Positions 25,364-33,961 of a stretch of 64,000 nucleotides of DNA are shown here, piece after piece. The notes beneath the pieces are model-generated. The model was not told the DNA's origin, searched no databases, and saw only the letters and a program-made list of their open reading frames with translations. The stretch lies in NCBI RefSeq assembly GCF_019264375.1, contig NZ_JAHVAI010000001.1:124001-188000 (forward strand), in the 5' to 3' direction. Numbering within the stretch: the first letter of the stretch is position 1; each line of letters opens with the position of its first letter. A program made the position numbers and the translations under genes. The DNA comes from Sedimentimonas flavescens. Lineage in GTDB: Bacteria > Pseudomonadota > Alphaproteobacteria > Rhodobacterales > Rhodobacteraceae.

Positions 25364-25813
25364 ATGAGAGCACTCATCCAGCGGGTCCGGCACGCCAATG
25401 TCGTGGTGGACGGCGAAACCATCGGCGAGATCGGTCAGGGCCTGTTGATCCTGATCTGCGCGATGCAGGGCGACGGCGAGGCCGAGGCCGACAAGCTGGC
25501 CGGGCGCATCGCCAAGCTGCGCATCTTCAAGGACGAGGCGGGCAAGATGAACCGCTCGGTCACCGACATTGGCGGGGCGTGCCTCGTGGTCAGTCAGTTC
25601 ACGCTTTCGGCCGATACCTCGCGCGGGAACCGGCCCGGGTTTTCCGCGGCCGCAGCGCCTGATGAAGGCAACCGGCTTTACCAGTATTTCTCGGGTGCGC
25701 TGCGCGGGCTTGGCCTGCCCGTCGCGAATGGTGAATTCGGCGCCGACATGGCGGTGAGCCTGCTCAACGACGGCCCCGTGACCATCTGGATGGACACCGC
25801 CGACCGCAGCTGA
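25364..25813 (+). CDS. dtd: D-aminoacyl-tRNA deacylase
   Basis: This 149-residue enzyme removes D-amino acids (and glycine mischarged on tRNA-Ala) from tRNA. It begins [17 protein letters not shown]. The two active-site motifs, SQFTLSAD (about 78-85) and NDGPVTIW (about 134-141, carrying the cis Gly-Pro), are intact. The length equals that of DTD1. AAGGAG lies upstream. It may be cotranscribed with the preceding operon by read-through. Confidence 0.96.
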   Translation: MRALIQRVRHANVVVDGETIGEIGQGLLILICAMQGDGEAEADKLAGRIAKLRIFKDEAGKMNRSVTDIGGACLVVSQFTLSADTSRGNRPGFSAAAAPDEGNRLYQYFSGALRGLGLPVANGEFGADMAVSLLNDGPVTIWMDTADRS

Positions 25814-26030
25814 CGCGGGTTTTTCTTGACTTTCGGGCGTCGGGGGGCCATGTGCCACTCACCCAACGTCCGCTGCCGCGTGAGCAGCCGCGCCCGGAAT
25901 AGGCCCATGGCCTCGGGGAGGAGGCGCGAGGACGGGGAAATCGGTCCCACATTCACGCGGGGGGCCAGCGGAGACATCTTCGCACCCGCCCGCCTGCGCC
26001 CCTGACCGGGGCGAACCCCCTTTTGCGCCT

Positions 26031-27356
26031 ATGGCGCCGACGAAAGACATGACTTTGGAAAACTTCGAAAACCTCGGCCTCGCGCCGATCCTGCTGCGCA
26101 ACCTTCAGGGCCTCGGGCTGATCAAGCCTACCCCGATCCAGTCGCAGGCCATCCCGCACGTGGTCAAGGGCCGCGACATCCTGGGTCTCGCCCAGACGGG
26201 CACCGGCAAGACGGCGGCCTTCGGCCTGCCCATGCTGACCCGCATCATCTCCTATGGCAAACGCCCCGCGCCGAAGACCGTACGCGCCCTTGTTCTGGCA
26301 CCGACGCGCGAACTGGCGACCCAGATCCACGACAACCTTGCCGCCTATGCCGATGGCGCACCGGTGCGTATCCAGCGTGTCGTGGGCGGCGCCTCGATCA
26401 ACGTCCAGACCGAGAAGCTCTCGAAAGGCGTTGACGTGCTGATCGCAACCCCGGGCCGCCTGCTTGACCTGCTTGAGCGTCGCGCGCTGGTGCTGTCGGA
26501 AACCAAATACCTGGTGCTCGACGAGGCCGACCAGATGCTCGACATCGGCTTCATCCATGCGCTGCGCAAGATCGCGCGCCTGATCCCGGCGGACCGCCAG
26601 ACGCTGCTGTTCTCGGCCACCATGCCCAAGCTGATGGAAGAACTGGCCGCAAGCTACCTGAGCGACCCGGTGCGTGTGCAGGTCGCCGCCCCCGGCAAGG
26701 CCGCCGAGAAGATCGCGCAGGGCATCCACTTCACCACCCAGGGCGAGAAGGCCACGCTGCTGGCCGAATACCTGGCCAAGCACCGTGGCGAACTGGCCGT
26801 GGTGTTCAACCGCACCAAGCATGGCTCTGACAAGCTGGCGCGGCTCTTGGAAAACTGGGGCTTCCCGGTTCTGGCGATCCACGGCAACAAAAGCCAGAAC
26901 CAGCGCGAGCGCGCGCTGGCCGCGTTCCGCGCGGGCGAGGTCGACGTGCTGGTGGCGACCGATGTTGCGGCGCGCGGCCTCGATATTCCGCAGGTGGCGC
27001 ATGTCTATAACTACGACCTGCCGAACGTGCCGGAGAACTACGTTCACCGCATCGGCCGCACCGCGCGGGCGGGCCGTGACGGGCGCGCGGTTGCGTTCTG
27101 CGCGCCACTCGAGATGGGCGATCTGCGCGCCATCGAGAAGGCCATGGGCGACTCCATCCCGGTGATCGGCGGTATGCCGCATGAGGACACCGGCGGCGTC
27201 AAACCCGGCGCGCGCCAGCGTCAGGGCCAGCGCCCCGGCGCTAAGCCCGGCCCGCGCAGCCAGCAGCAGCGCCCCTCAAAGGCCAAGCCGATTGGTGGCG
27301 GCCAGCAGGCTCCGCGCCGCTCCGCCAAGCCTCGCAAGGCGCAACGGCACGATTAA
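26031..27356 (+). CDS. DEAD-box ATP-dependent RNA helicase (RhlE-like)
   Basis: This protein of up to 441 residues has the full set of DEAD-box motifs: Q motif (TPIQSQAIP), AQTGTGKT, PTRELATQ, TPGRLLD, DEAD, SAT, ARGLDIPQV and HRIGRTARAG. A basic low-complexity tail follows (from about 390). It unwinds RNA in ribosome assembly or decay, and the RhlE-type tail fits this. An internal ATG at 26049 (MTLENFENLG) matches the usual family start, and neither start has a strong ribosome-binding site. Its stop overlaps the convergent gene at 27353 by 4 bases. Confidence 0.9.
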   Translation: MAPTKDMTLENFENLGLAPILLRNLQGLGLIKPTPIQSQAIPHVVKGRDILGLAQTGTGKTAAFGLPMLTRIISYGKRPAPKTVRALVLAPTRELATQIHDNLAAYADGAPVRIQRVVGGASINVQTEKLSKGVDVLIATPGRLLDLLERRALVLSETKYLVLDEADQMLDIGFIHALRKIARLIPADRQTLLFSATMPKLMEELAASYLSDPVRVQVAAPGKAAEKIAQGIHFTTQGEKATLLAEYLAKHRGELAVVFNRTKHGSDKLARLLENWGFPVLAIHGNKSQNQRERALAAFRAGEVDVLVATDVAARGLDIPQVAHVYNYDLPNVPENYVHRIGRTARAGRDGRAVAFCAPLEMGDLRAIEKAMGDSIPVIGGMPHEDTGGVKPGARQRQGQRPGAKPGPRSQQQRPSKAKPIGGGQQAPRRSAKPRKAQRHD

Positions 27357-27814
27357 CGAACCGTCTCCTCCTCGAGATGCATCTTCATTTCGAGGAGGAC
27401 ACGCTGCAGCGCCTGCGTCTCGGACAAGAGGCGCTTGGCCTCGTTGATGGTGATCTTTCCGTCCTGGATCGACTGGTGATACTCGGCCATCAGCATGGCG
27501 AAGCGCTGGCTGAGCGCGACGACGTCCGAGTTGATCCCGCCATTCCCGGCGTTGCGGCGTTCTTCATCAAAGGAGATCGTCAGCCCGCCGATTTCCGCCA
27601 ACGCCATGGTGACATGCGGCACGGGCGACACGGCCTCTAGCCGGGCCACCACGTCGATGGGCATGAAGCGGTCTGCATGTTCGACGTCGGCCGAATAATA
27701 GCGCCCCAGCGTCGCCTTGGACTTGCCGCAGGTCTCGGCCGCAGCCTCAATGCCCACTTCCTTGACCAATGCCTCGCTGTGCTTTTTCAGATAGCTGCCG
27801 ACCGTATCAACCAT
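27353..27814 (-). CDS. Hypothetical protein with N-terminal helix-turn-helix-like region
   Basis: This 153-residue protein has an N-terminal half that looks like a small DNA-binding helix-turn-helix (VGIEAAAETCGKSKATLGRYYS, about residues 20-41), followed by a conserved ARLEAVSPVPHVTMALAEIGG segment. The C-terminal half is a long amphipathic helix (about 90-150; QRFAMLMAEYHQSI..LSETQALQRVLLEM) fit for dimerisation. It reminds me of small phage CII-like or GTA-associated regulators in Rhodobacterales, but I do not recognise the family with certainty. No phage genes are nearby. Confidence 0.6.
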   Translation of the reverse strand: MVDTVGSYLKKHSEALVKEVGIEAAAETCGKSKATLGRYYSADVEHADRFMPIDVVARLEAVSPVPHVTMALAEIGGLTISFDEERRNAGNGGINSDVVALSQRFAMLMAEYHQSIQDGKITINEAKRLLSETQALQRVLLEMKMHLEEETVR

Positions 27815-28071
27815 TCAATCACCCTCGTAATCGCCGGTTCACGCACGCCATGGGGAAAACCGGGCCTGCTTTCCCATTATCGTGCACGCCCGCAAATGTC
27901 ACATCTAAACCGTCCGGGGCAGCCGGACATGTGTGAGTGACCGGCTCCCCGGGCCGGTTTGGTTGGGACCCGCATTCCTGCCTTTCGGGAGGGACAGGGC
28001 CGTCATTTACGGCAGCCATGCGGGCTCCCTTTTGCTTGCCTGCGCCGCCTGGCCTGCGCTATTTCCGGCCC

Positions 28072-28692
28072 ATGGCTAAATTGTATTTCCATTATTCGAC
28101 GATGAACGCGGGCAAGAGCACGATCCTCTTGCAGGCGTCCCACAACTATATCGAACGTGGGATGCAGACCCTTCTGGTCACCGCGCAGCTCGACCGGCGC
28201 GCAGGCGAAGCGCGCATCGCCAGCCGCATCGGCATCGGCGCCGGGGCCGAGACCTTCACCGCCGAAACGGATATGTTCGCACTGATCCGCGACCGGTTGG
28301 GGGCAGGCCCCTGCGCCTGCATCTTCGTCGATGAGGCGCAGTTCCTGACCAAAGAGCAGGTCTGGCAACTGGCCCGCGCGGTCGATGACCTGCGCGTGCC
28401 GGTGATGTGCTACGGGCTGCGCGTCGATTTCCGGGGCGAGCTGTTCCCCGGCTCGGCCGCGCTGCTGGCCTTGGCCGACGAGATGCGCGAGGTGCGCACC
28501 ATCTGCCATTGCGGCAAGAAGGCTACGATGGTGGTGCGCAAGGATGCCTCGGGTCAGGCCGCGCGCGATGGCGACCAGGTGCAGATCGGCGGCAATGAAA
28601 CCTATGTGTCGCTCTGCCGCCGCCACTGGCGCGAGGCGGTGGGCGACATGCCCGCTCAGAACCGCTCGACGATCACCGAACCGACCGAGTAA
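28072..28692 (+). CDS. tdk: Thymidine kinase
   Basis: This 206-residue type II thymidine kinase of the nucleotide salvage pathway has the P-loop MNAGKS (residues 11-16), the FVDEAQFL motif (about 84-91) with the catalytic Glu, and the lasso region with structural zinc ligands (CHC near 146 and CRRH near 185). It starts MAKLYFHYSTMNAGKST like its homologues. The 3' end overlaps the convergent KAS III gene by 37 bases. Confidence 0.95.
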   Translation: MAKLYFHYSTMNAGKSTILLQASHNYIERGMQTLLVTAQLDRRAGEARIASRIGIGAGAETFTAETDMFALIRDRLGAGPCACIFVDEAQFLTKEQVWQLARAVDDLRVPVMCYGLRVDFRGELFPGSAALLALADEMREVRTICHCGKKATMVVRKDASGQAARDGDQVQIGGNETYVSLCRRHWREAVGDMPAQNRSTITEPTE

Positions 28693-29777
28693 CCCGCCCC
28701 GAAGGAACAGATCAGCCCCAGATCGCCCGGCGCCAGATCGTCCGAGAAGCGGTCGAAGGCGATGATTGATCCGGCCGAGGAGGTATTGGCGAATTCTTGC
28801 AAGATGTTGGGCTGCTCGTTCCCCTCGGGGTCGCGGCCCAGAACCTTGCGACCGATGAAGTCGTTCATCGTCTTGTTGGCCTGATGCAGCCAGAGGCGTT
28901 TAAGCGCCCCCGCTGCGATCTGCTCATCGCTAAGGTGGTGCAGGATGTGCGCGGACACCATCGGCAGCACTTCCTTGAAGACCTTGCGGCCCTCTTGCAT
29001 GAACTGCATGTCGCGCCGGTCGGCCATGCCATCGGGCCGGTTACGGCGCAAGAAGCCATTGTTGTTGCGGATATTGTTGGAAAACTCGGTCGCGCAACGG
29101 ATCGAGCGGATCTCGAACCCATGCGCGGCATCCTCGCGCCGCTCGATCAGGGTGGCGGTGGCCACATCGCCGAAGATGAAGTGGCAATCGCGGTCGCGCC
29201 ACTCCAGATGCCCCGAGGTGATCTCGGGGTTCACCACCAGCGCCCGACGTACCGAGCCCGCGCGGATCATGTCGGCCGCGGCCTGAATGCCGAACGTGGC
29301 CGAAGAACAGGCCACGTTCATATCGAAGGCAAAGCCCTTGGCGCCGATCAGCTTCTGAATCTCGACCGCAATGGCGGGATAGGCGCGCTCCATGTTCGAG
29401 GCAGCGCAGATCACCAGATCGATTTCTTCTCCGCTGCGCCCGGCCTTTTCCAGCGCGGTCTTGCAGGCAGCGACGCCCATCTCGGCCATGATGCCCGGCT
29501 CATCGTCGCTGCGCTGGCGCAAGCGCGGATACATACGCGCGGGGTCAAGCACGCCTTCCTTGTCCATCACATAGCGGCTTTCGATGCCCGAGGCCTTGAG
29601 GATGAACTCGCTCGAGGAATGCGGGATCGCCTCAAGCGTGCCGGCGGCGATGGCCTCGGCATTCTCGGCATTCACCCGGTCGGCATAGGCGTTGAAGGCA
29701 ACGACCAGTTCGTCGTTCGTGATCGTGTGCGGCGGGACATAGACCCCGGTTGCGGTGATGGCAGGCGTGAACATCAT
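28656..29777 (-). CDS. 3-oxoacyl-ACP synthase III (FabH-like, long form)
   Basis: This 373-residue thiolase-fold condensing enzyme has the Cys-His-Asn triad in NVACSSATFG (Cys about 181), WLHQANKTMN (His about 298) and ANTSSAGS (Asn about 335). It is about 50 residues longer than house-keeping FabH and carries an extra N-terminal stretch (about 29-55). It is therefore probably not the essential FabH but a KAS III-like enzyme of unknown acyl substrate. No acyl carrier protein or other lipid gene lies next to it. Confidence 0.82.
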   Translation of the reverse strand: MMFTPAITATGVYVPPHTITNDELVVAFNAYADRVNAENAEAIAAGTLEAIPHSSSEFILKASGIESRYVMDKEGVLDPARMYPRLRQRSDDEPGIMAEMGVAACKTALEKAGRSGEEIDLVICAASNMERAYPAIAVEIQKLIGAKGFAFDMNVACSSATFGIQAAADMIRAGSVRRALVVNPEITSGHLEWRDRDCHFIFGDVATATLIERREDAAHGFEIRSIRCATEFSNNIRNNNGFLRRNRPDGMADRRDMQFMQEGRKVFKEVLPMVSAHILHHLSDEQIAAGALKRLWLHQANKTMNDFIGRKVLGRDPEGNEQPNILQEFANTSSAGSIIAFDRFSDDLAPGDLGLICSFGAGYSVGSVIVERF

Positions 29778-29830
29778 GACCCCTTTTCAGTCGGGGCAGA
29801 GTCCGCCGAAGCCCTGATCAGGTCAAGGGA

Positions 29831-30775
29831 TCAGAGCGCGTTCGGGGGCCGAGTGCCGTCACGGAACGCGATCAGATTGTCGAGAGCCATGAACCCCATC
29901 GCATCGCGCACCTCTAGCGCGGCCGTGCCCAGATGCGGCAAGAGCGTGACATTATCCAGCGCGCGAAGCGCCTCGGGGACGTGCGGTTCATGCTCGTACA
30001 CATCAAGGCCCGCGCCTGCGATCACCCCCGCCTGCATGGCGGCAATCAGCGCGGGCTCGTCGATGATATCGCCGCGCGCGATGTTGATCAGATGGGCGTG
30101 CGGCTGCATTTTGGCGATTTGCGCCGCGCCGACCAGATGGCGTGTCTGCGGCGTTGCGGGCACGGCGAGCACGACGAAATCGGCAGTTGCCAGAACTTCG
30201 TCCATCGTCAGTTGTCGGGCGGGCAAGCCCGGGTCGGCGATGGCCGAGCGGTTGTGGAACACCACCTCCATCCCGAAGCCATAGTGGCAGCGCCGTGCGA
30301 TGGCCTTGCCGATGCGCCCCAGCCCGATGATGCCCACGCGCTTTCCGGTCACGTGATGGCCGAGGAACTGCGTCGGCGTCCAGCCGGTCCAGACGCCCGA
30401 CCGAAGATAGCGCTCGCCCGCACTGGCGCGGCGCGCGCTCATGAGGATCAGCGTGAGCGCGATGTCGGCAGTGGCGTCGGTCACCGCGCCGGGGGTGTTC
30501 GACACGGTCACCCCCGCTACACGGGCCGCCGCCACGTCGATATGGTTATAGCCCACGCCGAAATTCGCCACCATCCGGGCGCGGGGCTGGCCTGCGAAGG
30601 CCTCGGCCGAGAGCTTGTCGCCCAAGGTCACCAAAAGCGCGTCGTATTCGGCCAACGCCGCGCGGGCTTCATCCGCCGTCATCGGCGCGGCGCCATTGCG
30701 AAAGGTCGTGTCGAACTCCTCGGCCACGCGCGCCTCGACCGAAGGCGTCAGTGCCCGCGTTACCAGCAGCCGCAT
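29831..30775 (-). CDS. D-2-hydroxyacid dehydrogenase (glyoxylate/hydroxypyruvate reductase type)
   Basis: This 314-residue NAD(P)-dependent dehydrogenase has the Rossmann motif GIIGLGRIGKAIARR (about 150-164) and the catalytic Arg in NIARGDIID (about 231). The Glu is in GLDVYEHEP (about 260), and the His in LLPHLGTA (about 280). Similarity to glycerate dehydrogenase/hydroxypyruvate reductase is evident, but the exact substrate is open. Its ATG overlaps the csaA stop (TGATG). It is the last gene of ybjN-proC-csaA-dehydrogenase. Confidence 0.87.
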   Translation of the reverse strand: MRLLVTRALTPSVEARVAEEFDTTFRNGAAPMTADEARAALAEYDALLVTLGDKLSAEAFAGQPRARMVANFGVGYNHIDVAAARVAGVTVSNTPGAVTDATADIALTLILMSARRASAGERYLRSGVWTGWTPTQFLGHHVTGKRVGIIGLGRIGKAIARRCHYGFGMEVVFHNRSAIADPGLPARQLTMDEVLATADFVVLAVPATPQTRHLVGAAQIAKMQPHAHLINIARGDIIDEPALIAAMQAGVIAGAGLDVYEHEPHVPEALRALDNVTLLPHLGTAALEVRDAMGFMALDNLIAFRDGTRPPNAL

Positions 30776-31110
30776 CAGAAAAGCCTCCCGCCAAGCGGCA
30801 CATCCTGACCGGGCGCGATCAGCACGACCTCACCGTTCTCGTCCGGCACGCCAAGGGTCAGCACCTCGGACATGAAGGGGCCGATCTGGCGCGGCGGGAA
30901 GTTCACGACCGCCATGACCTGCCGCCCCACCAGTTCCTCAAGCGTGTAATGCGTGGTGATCTGGGCCGAGCTTTTCTTGATGCCGATCTCGGGGCCGAAG
31001 TCGATCACCAGCTTGTAGGCGGGCTTGCGCGCCTTCGGGAAGGGTTGCGCCTCAATGATGCGCCCAACGCGGATGTCGACCTTGAGGAAATCATCAAACG
31101 AGATGGTCAT
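30775..31110 (-). CDS. csaA: tRNA-binding protein CsaA
   Basis: This 111-residue protein consists of a single OB-fold tRNA-binding domain, with FLKVDIRVGRI at the start, KPAYKLVIDFG and the characteristic VNFPPRQIGPFMSEVL and GRLF end. CsaA has been described as an export-related chaperone in Bacillus. The tRNA-binding fold is certain, the role is not. It overlaps proC by 4 bases and the dehydrogenase gene by 1. Confidence 0.92.
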   Translation of the reverse strand: MTISFDDFLKVDIRVGRIIEAQPFPKARKPAYKLVIDFGPEIGIKKSSAQITTHYTLEELVGRQVMAVVNFPPRQIGPFMSEVLTLGVPDENGEVVLIAPGQDVPLGGRLF

Positions 31111-31919
31111 TTACCCAGTTCCCGCCCGCGATCCGCCGCGGCCTTGACCGCGCGCTTGAGCAGCGCCGGAAAGCCGGTTTCGGCGTCCATCAGCACAGCC
31201 AGCGCGGCGGCGGTGGTGCCGCCGGGGCTGGTCACGTTGATGCGCAGCTGCGCGGGGCTGTCTGGGGCATCCTCGGCCAGTTGCCCTGCCCCGCCGACGG
31301 TCGCCTTGGCCAGCGTCATCGCCAGATCGGCGGGCAGCCCTTCGGCCTCGCCCGCGGCCGCGAGGGCCTCGATCAGGTGGAAGACATAGGCGGGGCCCGA
31401 GCCGGAAACAGCAGTCACCGCATCCATCTGATGCTCGCCATCAAGCCGCACGACCTGACCAACCGCGCGAAGCAAACCCTCGGCCACGGCCAGATCATCA
31501 GCGCTGGCCGCACCATTGCCGGTGATCGCGGTGATCCCGCGACCGATGGCGGCGGGGGTGTTGGGCATGGCGCGCACGATCGGCGTGGCGGTGCCCAGAA
31601 TAGCCTCATAGGTCGCGATCGTGGTGCCAGCGGCGACGGTCACGAACAGGGTCTTGCCCCCACCCATCGCCTGCAACTGCGGCAGCGCTGCCGCCATCAT
31701 CTGCGGCTTGACCGCGATCAGCACCACGGCGGGTGCCTCGGGCAGCGGGCCGTTCACAGCAACGCCCGTCGAATGCAGCCAGTCCGAGGGATGCGGGTCG
31801 ATCACATGTACCGCGCCGGGCGCAAGCCCACCCCGCAGCCAGCCCGCCAGCATCGCGGAACCCATCTTGCCACAGCCCAGCAGAACCAGCCCGCGCGTCG
31901 AAATCGTCGAAAAGTCCAT
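31107..31919 (-). CDS. proC: Pyrroline-5-carboxylate reductase
   Basis: This 270-residue enzyme catalyses the last step of proline synthesis. It has the NAD(P)-binding LLGCGKMGSAMLAGW (about 11-25), AVKPQ (about 66), the conserved VSGSGPAYVFHLIEAL (about 157-172) and INVTSPGGTTAAAL near residue 220. The ATG at 31919 follows AAGGGGGCAAA. It is the second gene of a four-gene operon. Confidence 0.96.
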   Translation of the reverse strand: MDFSTISTRGLVLLGCGKMGSAMLAGWLRGGLAPGAVHVIDPHPSDWLHSTGVAVNGPLPEAPAVVLIAVKPQMMAAALPQLQAMGGGKTLFVTVAAGTTIATYEAILGTATPIVRAMPNTPAAIGRGITAITGNGAASADDLAVAEGLLRAVGQVVRLDGEHQMDAVTAVSGSGPAYVFHLIEALAAAGEAEGLPADLAMTLAKATVGGAGQLAEDAPDSPAQLRINVTSPGGTTAAALAVLMDAETGFPALLKRAVKAAADRGRELGK

Positions 31920-31947
31920 TTTGCCCCCTTGGTCTTGGGGGCAAAGA

Positions 31948-32451
31948 TTAGGCGCGCCCGTAGGCCTCTGCAATGGCGACCTTGAGCGCCTGTTCGGGCG
32001 ACTCATCGCCCCAGCAGGTCAGCTGCATCGCCGGGTAGAAGCGCTCGGACGAAACCACAGCGGCGCCGATCAGCCGGTCGATCTGCTCGGGGCCGGCGAT
32101 CTGGCCGCCCGCGAGAACAAGACCATAGCGCCAGACCATCAGGCGCTGCTCGGGCCACCAGGTGAAGGCGCCGGTCCAGACCTGATCGTTGATGCGGTTC
32201 AGAAGATCGTAAAGCGCGCCGTCGCGCGCGCCGGGCGGGTCCATCTCGAAGGTCGAGATCAGGCGCAGCGTCTCATCCTGTGCGGACCAGGCAAGCGTGA
32301 TCGAATAGGTCCGCCACTGCCCCTCGACCGTCATCGCGATCTGGTCATGCGCGACGCGGTCGAAATCCCATTCATGTGCCTCGGCCAGCGACTCGACCAC
32401 GTCGATCGGGTGGATCTCGTCGGAATAGAGATAGTCCTCACTCAGTGCCAT
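31948..32451 (-). CDS. YbjN domain-containing protein
   Basis: This 167-residue cytoplasmic protein is of the YbjN (type III secretion chaperone-like) fold. Typical parts are HPIDVVESLAEAHEW at the start, LRLISTFEMDPP in the middle and LMVWRYGLVL...RFYPAMQLTCWG at the end. YbjN-family proteins are poorly defined stress-related factors. It is the first gene of the operon with proC, 28 bases upstream, an arrangement I recall as common in alphaproteobacteria. Confidence 0.82.
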   Translation of the reverse strand: MALSEDYLYSDEIHPIDVVESLAEAHEWDFDRVAHDQIAMTVEGQWRTYSITLAWSAQDETLRLISTFEMDPPGARDGALYDLLNRINDQVWTGAFTWWPEQRLMVWRYGLVLAGGQIAGPEQIDRLIGAAVVSSERFYPAMQLTCWGDESPEQALKVAIAEAYGRA

Positions 32452-32640
32452 GCCCGTGCCCCCGCTTGCTCTGCGCCCCTTGGGGTGCAGCTCCCCTAGG
32501 GTTTGGTAGTTCTACAAGGATCGGCGTCAGTTCGCGTTCCCCCTACAATATATCGTGAGCCTTACGGGGTAATCTGTAAAGCAATTTGTCGTGGATAACT
32601 CGGCGCCCACCACGAAATCTGGGGAGAACTCCGATGCAAA

Positions 32641-32663
32641 GGGGCGGCCCGACGGACCGCCCC
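32641..32663 (-). terminator. Terminator after fabI
   Basis: The stem GGGGCGG/CCGCCCC with an inner CC-GACGG pairing lies 23 bases past the fabI stop. On the minus strand it is followed by TTTGC. The stem is very stable and the T-run short. Confidence 0.6.
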
Positions 32664-32685
32664 CTGCGCAATCTGGTGAACCGAA

Positions 32686-33450
32686 TCAAGCGGTTATCGA
32701 GTAGCCTCCGTCGATATCATGCACCCCGCCGGTCAGGTTGCGCGCCTCGCGCGAGGCAAGGAAGGCCGCCATCGCACCGATATCGTCGATTGAGGCGAGC
32801 ATATGGGTCGGCGCACGGTTCGCGGCTTCGATCAGCAGATCGTCGAAATGGTCGATCCCCGAGGCCGCCCGCGTGACCAGCGGCCCGGGCGAGAGCGCGT
32901 GCACGCGGATGCCCTTCTCGCCCAGTTCCGCCGCGGCATAGCGCACCGAGCTTTCCAGCGCGGCCTTCACGGGCCCCATGATGTTGTAGTGCCGCACCAC
33001 GCGGGTCGAGCCGAAGAACGAGACCGACAGGCAGGTGCCGCCCTCGGGCATGAGCGGCTCGGCCATGCGGATCATGCGCAGAAAGGAATGCACCGAAATA
33101 TCCATCGCCTGCCCGAACCCCTCGGCCGAGCTGTCGATGACGCGGCCGTGCAGATCGGCCTTGGGCGCGAAGGCGATGGAATGCAGGATCGTGTCGAGCC
33201 GCCCCCATTTGCGGCCGATCTCTTCGAACACATCCTCCATCTGCCCCGGCGCGGTCACGTCGAGCGGCAGTTTGATCGTAGCGCCCAACTCTTCGGCAAG
33301 TGGGCGCACATGCGGCTCAGCGCGCGCGTTCAGCCAGGTCACCCCCAGTTCCGCCCCCTGCGCGCGAAAGGCACGTGCACAGCCATAAGCGATCGACTGC
33401 GCATTCGCGATCCCGACGACGAGAACCTTCTGACCTTCGAGTGAAAACAT
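32686..33450 (-). CDS. fabI: Enoyl-ACP reductase (FabI-type SDR)
   Basis: This 254-residue enzyme of fatty-acid elongation has the NAD-binding GIANAQSIAYG (about 14-24), the FabI-typical LPLDVT and LHSIAFAPK. The catalytic Tyr-x6-Lys lies in HYNIMGPVKAALE. The residue corresponding to the second conserved Tyr of FabI (E. coli Tyr146) is Phe here (VSFFGS), so the active site is slightly variant. The C-terminus GGYSITA lacks the long FabI tail. Monocistronic, with a terminator downstream. It could alternatively be a FabI paralogue with a specialised role. Confidence 0.85.
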   Translation of the reverse strand: MFSLEGQKVLVVGIANAQSIAYGCARAFRAQGAELGVTWLNARAEPHVRPLAEELGATIKLPLDVTAPGQMEDVFEEIGRKWGRLDTILHSIAFAPKADLHGRVIDSSAEGFGQAMDISVHSFLRMIRMAEPLMPEGGTCLSVSFFGSTRVVRHYNIMGPVKAALESSVRYAAAELGEKGIRVHALSPGPLVTRAASGIDHFDDLLIEAANRAPTHMLASIDDIGAMAAFLASREARNLTGGVHDIDGGYSITA

Positions 33451-33961
33451 CGACAAACCTCCATTGATTCCCGCGATCTGCGCATGGAAAGGTTTCGTCT
33501 TCACGACAGATCTGCCGCAGCGCGGCATAATCCGCGCAATACACGTATCTCAGCCAATATTTAGGCAGCCGTGCACGAAATGAGGCGCGGCGGCAAAGCC
33601 TGAAATCAGAGCCCCCGCCCCGTGCCGCGGCTCTCCCGCGGATCATCAGTCATTGATGATATGCACGCCCTGAAACGCGCGGTCCCCTCTTGGGGCATCA
33701 GGCGAGCCCGCGGGGATCACGCGGAGCCCACTTCTTGGTCTGAAGCCCCGGATATGATTAAATTGCGACATTGCAGTATGTCGCTAACCGCCATTGAACC
33801 TCAGCGGAATTCCATTTACGACTCCACATGTCGTTTTCAGTCACGTTCGCGTGGTTTCGATCGGCGCCCTGCCCTCCGCTTAGCATTGGGGGCCTGCGCC
33901 TTGCCGGGGGCCCGCAGCACCGCCCGGCATGTCCTTCCCGCTGCCCGACAGGAGTAACCCG
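33451..33961. other. Intergenic region upstream of the betaine transporter
   Basis: A 511-base divergent intergenic region between fabI and proX. It contains no convincing gene, and a 111-codon frame across 33622-33957 has no domain. It holds a perfect 7-bp inverted repeat at 33765-33784 and local AT-rich stretches (about 33750-33765) suitable for promoters. Confidence 0.5.
33765..33784. promoter_or_regulatory. Inverted repeat, candidate operator upstream of proX
   Basis: GCGACAT and ATGTCGC flank a 6-base spacer in an otherwise patternless region about 178 bp before the proX start. A half-site-like ACATGTCG occurs again at about 33825. Arms and spacing fit a dimeric repressor such as a TetR- or GntR-type regulator. 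The cognate protein is unknown. Confidence 0.4.

Noticed and set aside
33622-33957. 111-codon frame upstream of proX
   Set aside because: Low-complexity, no domain, ends just before the proX ribosome-binding site.
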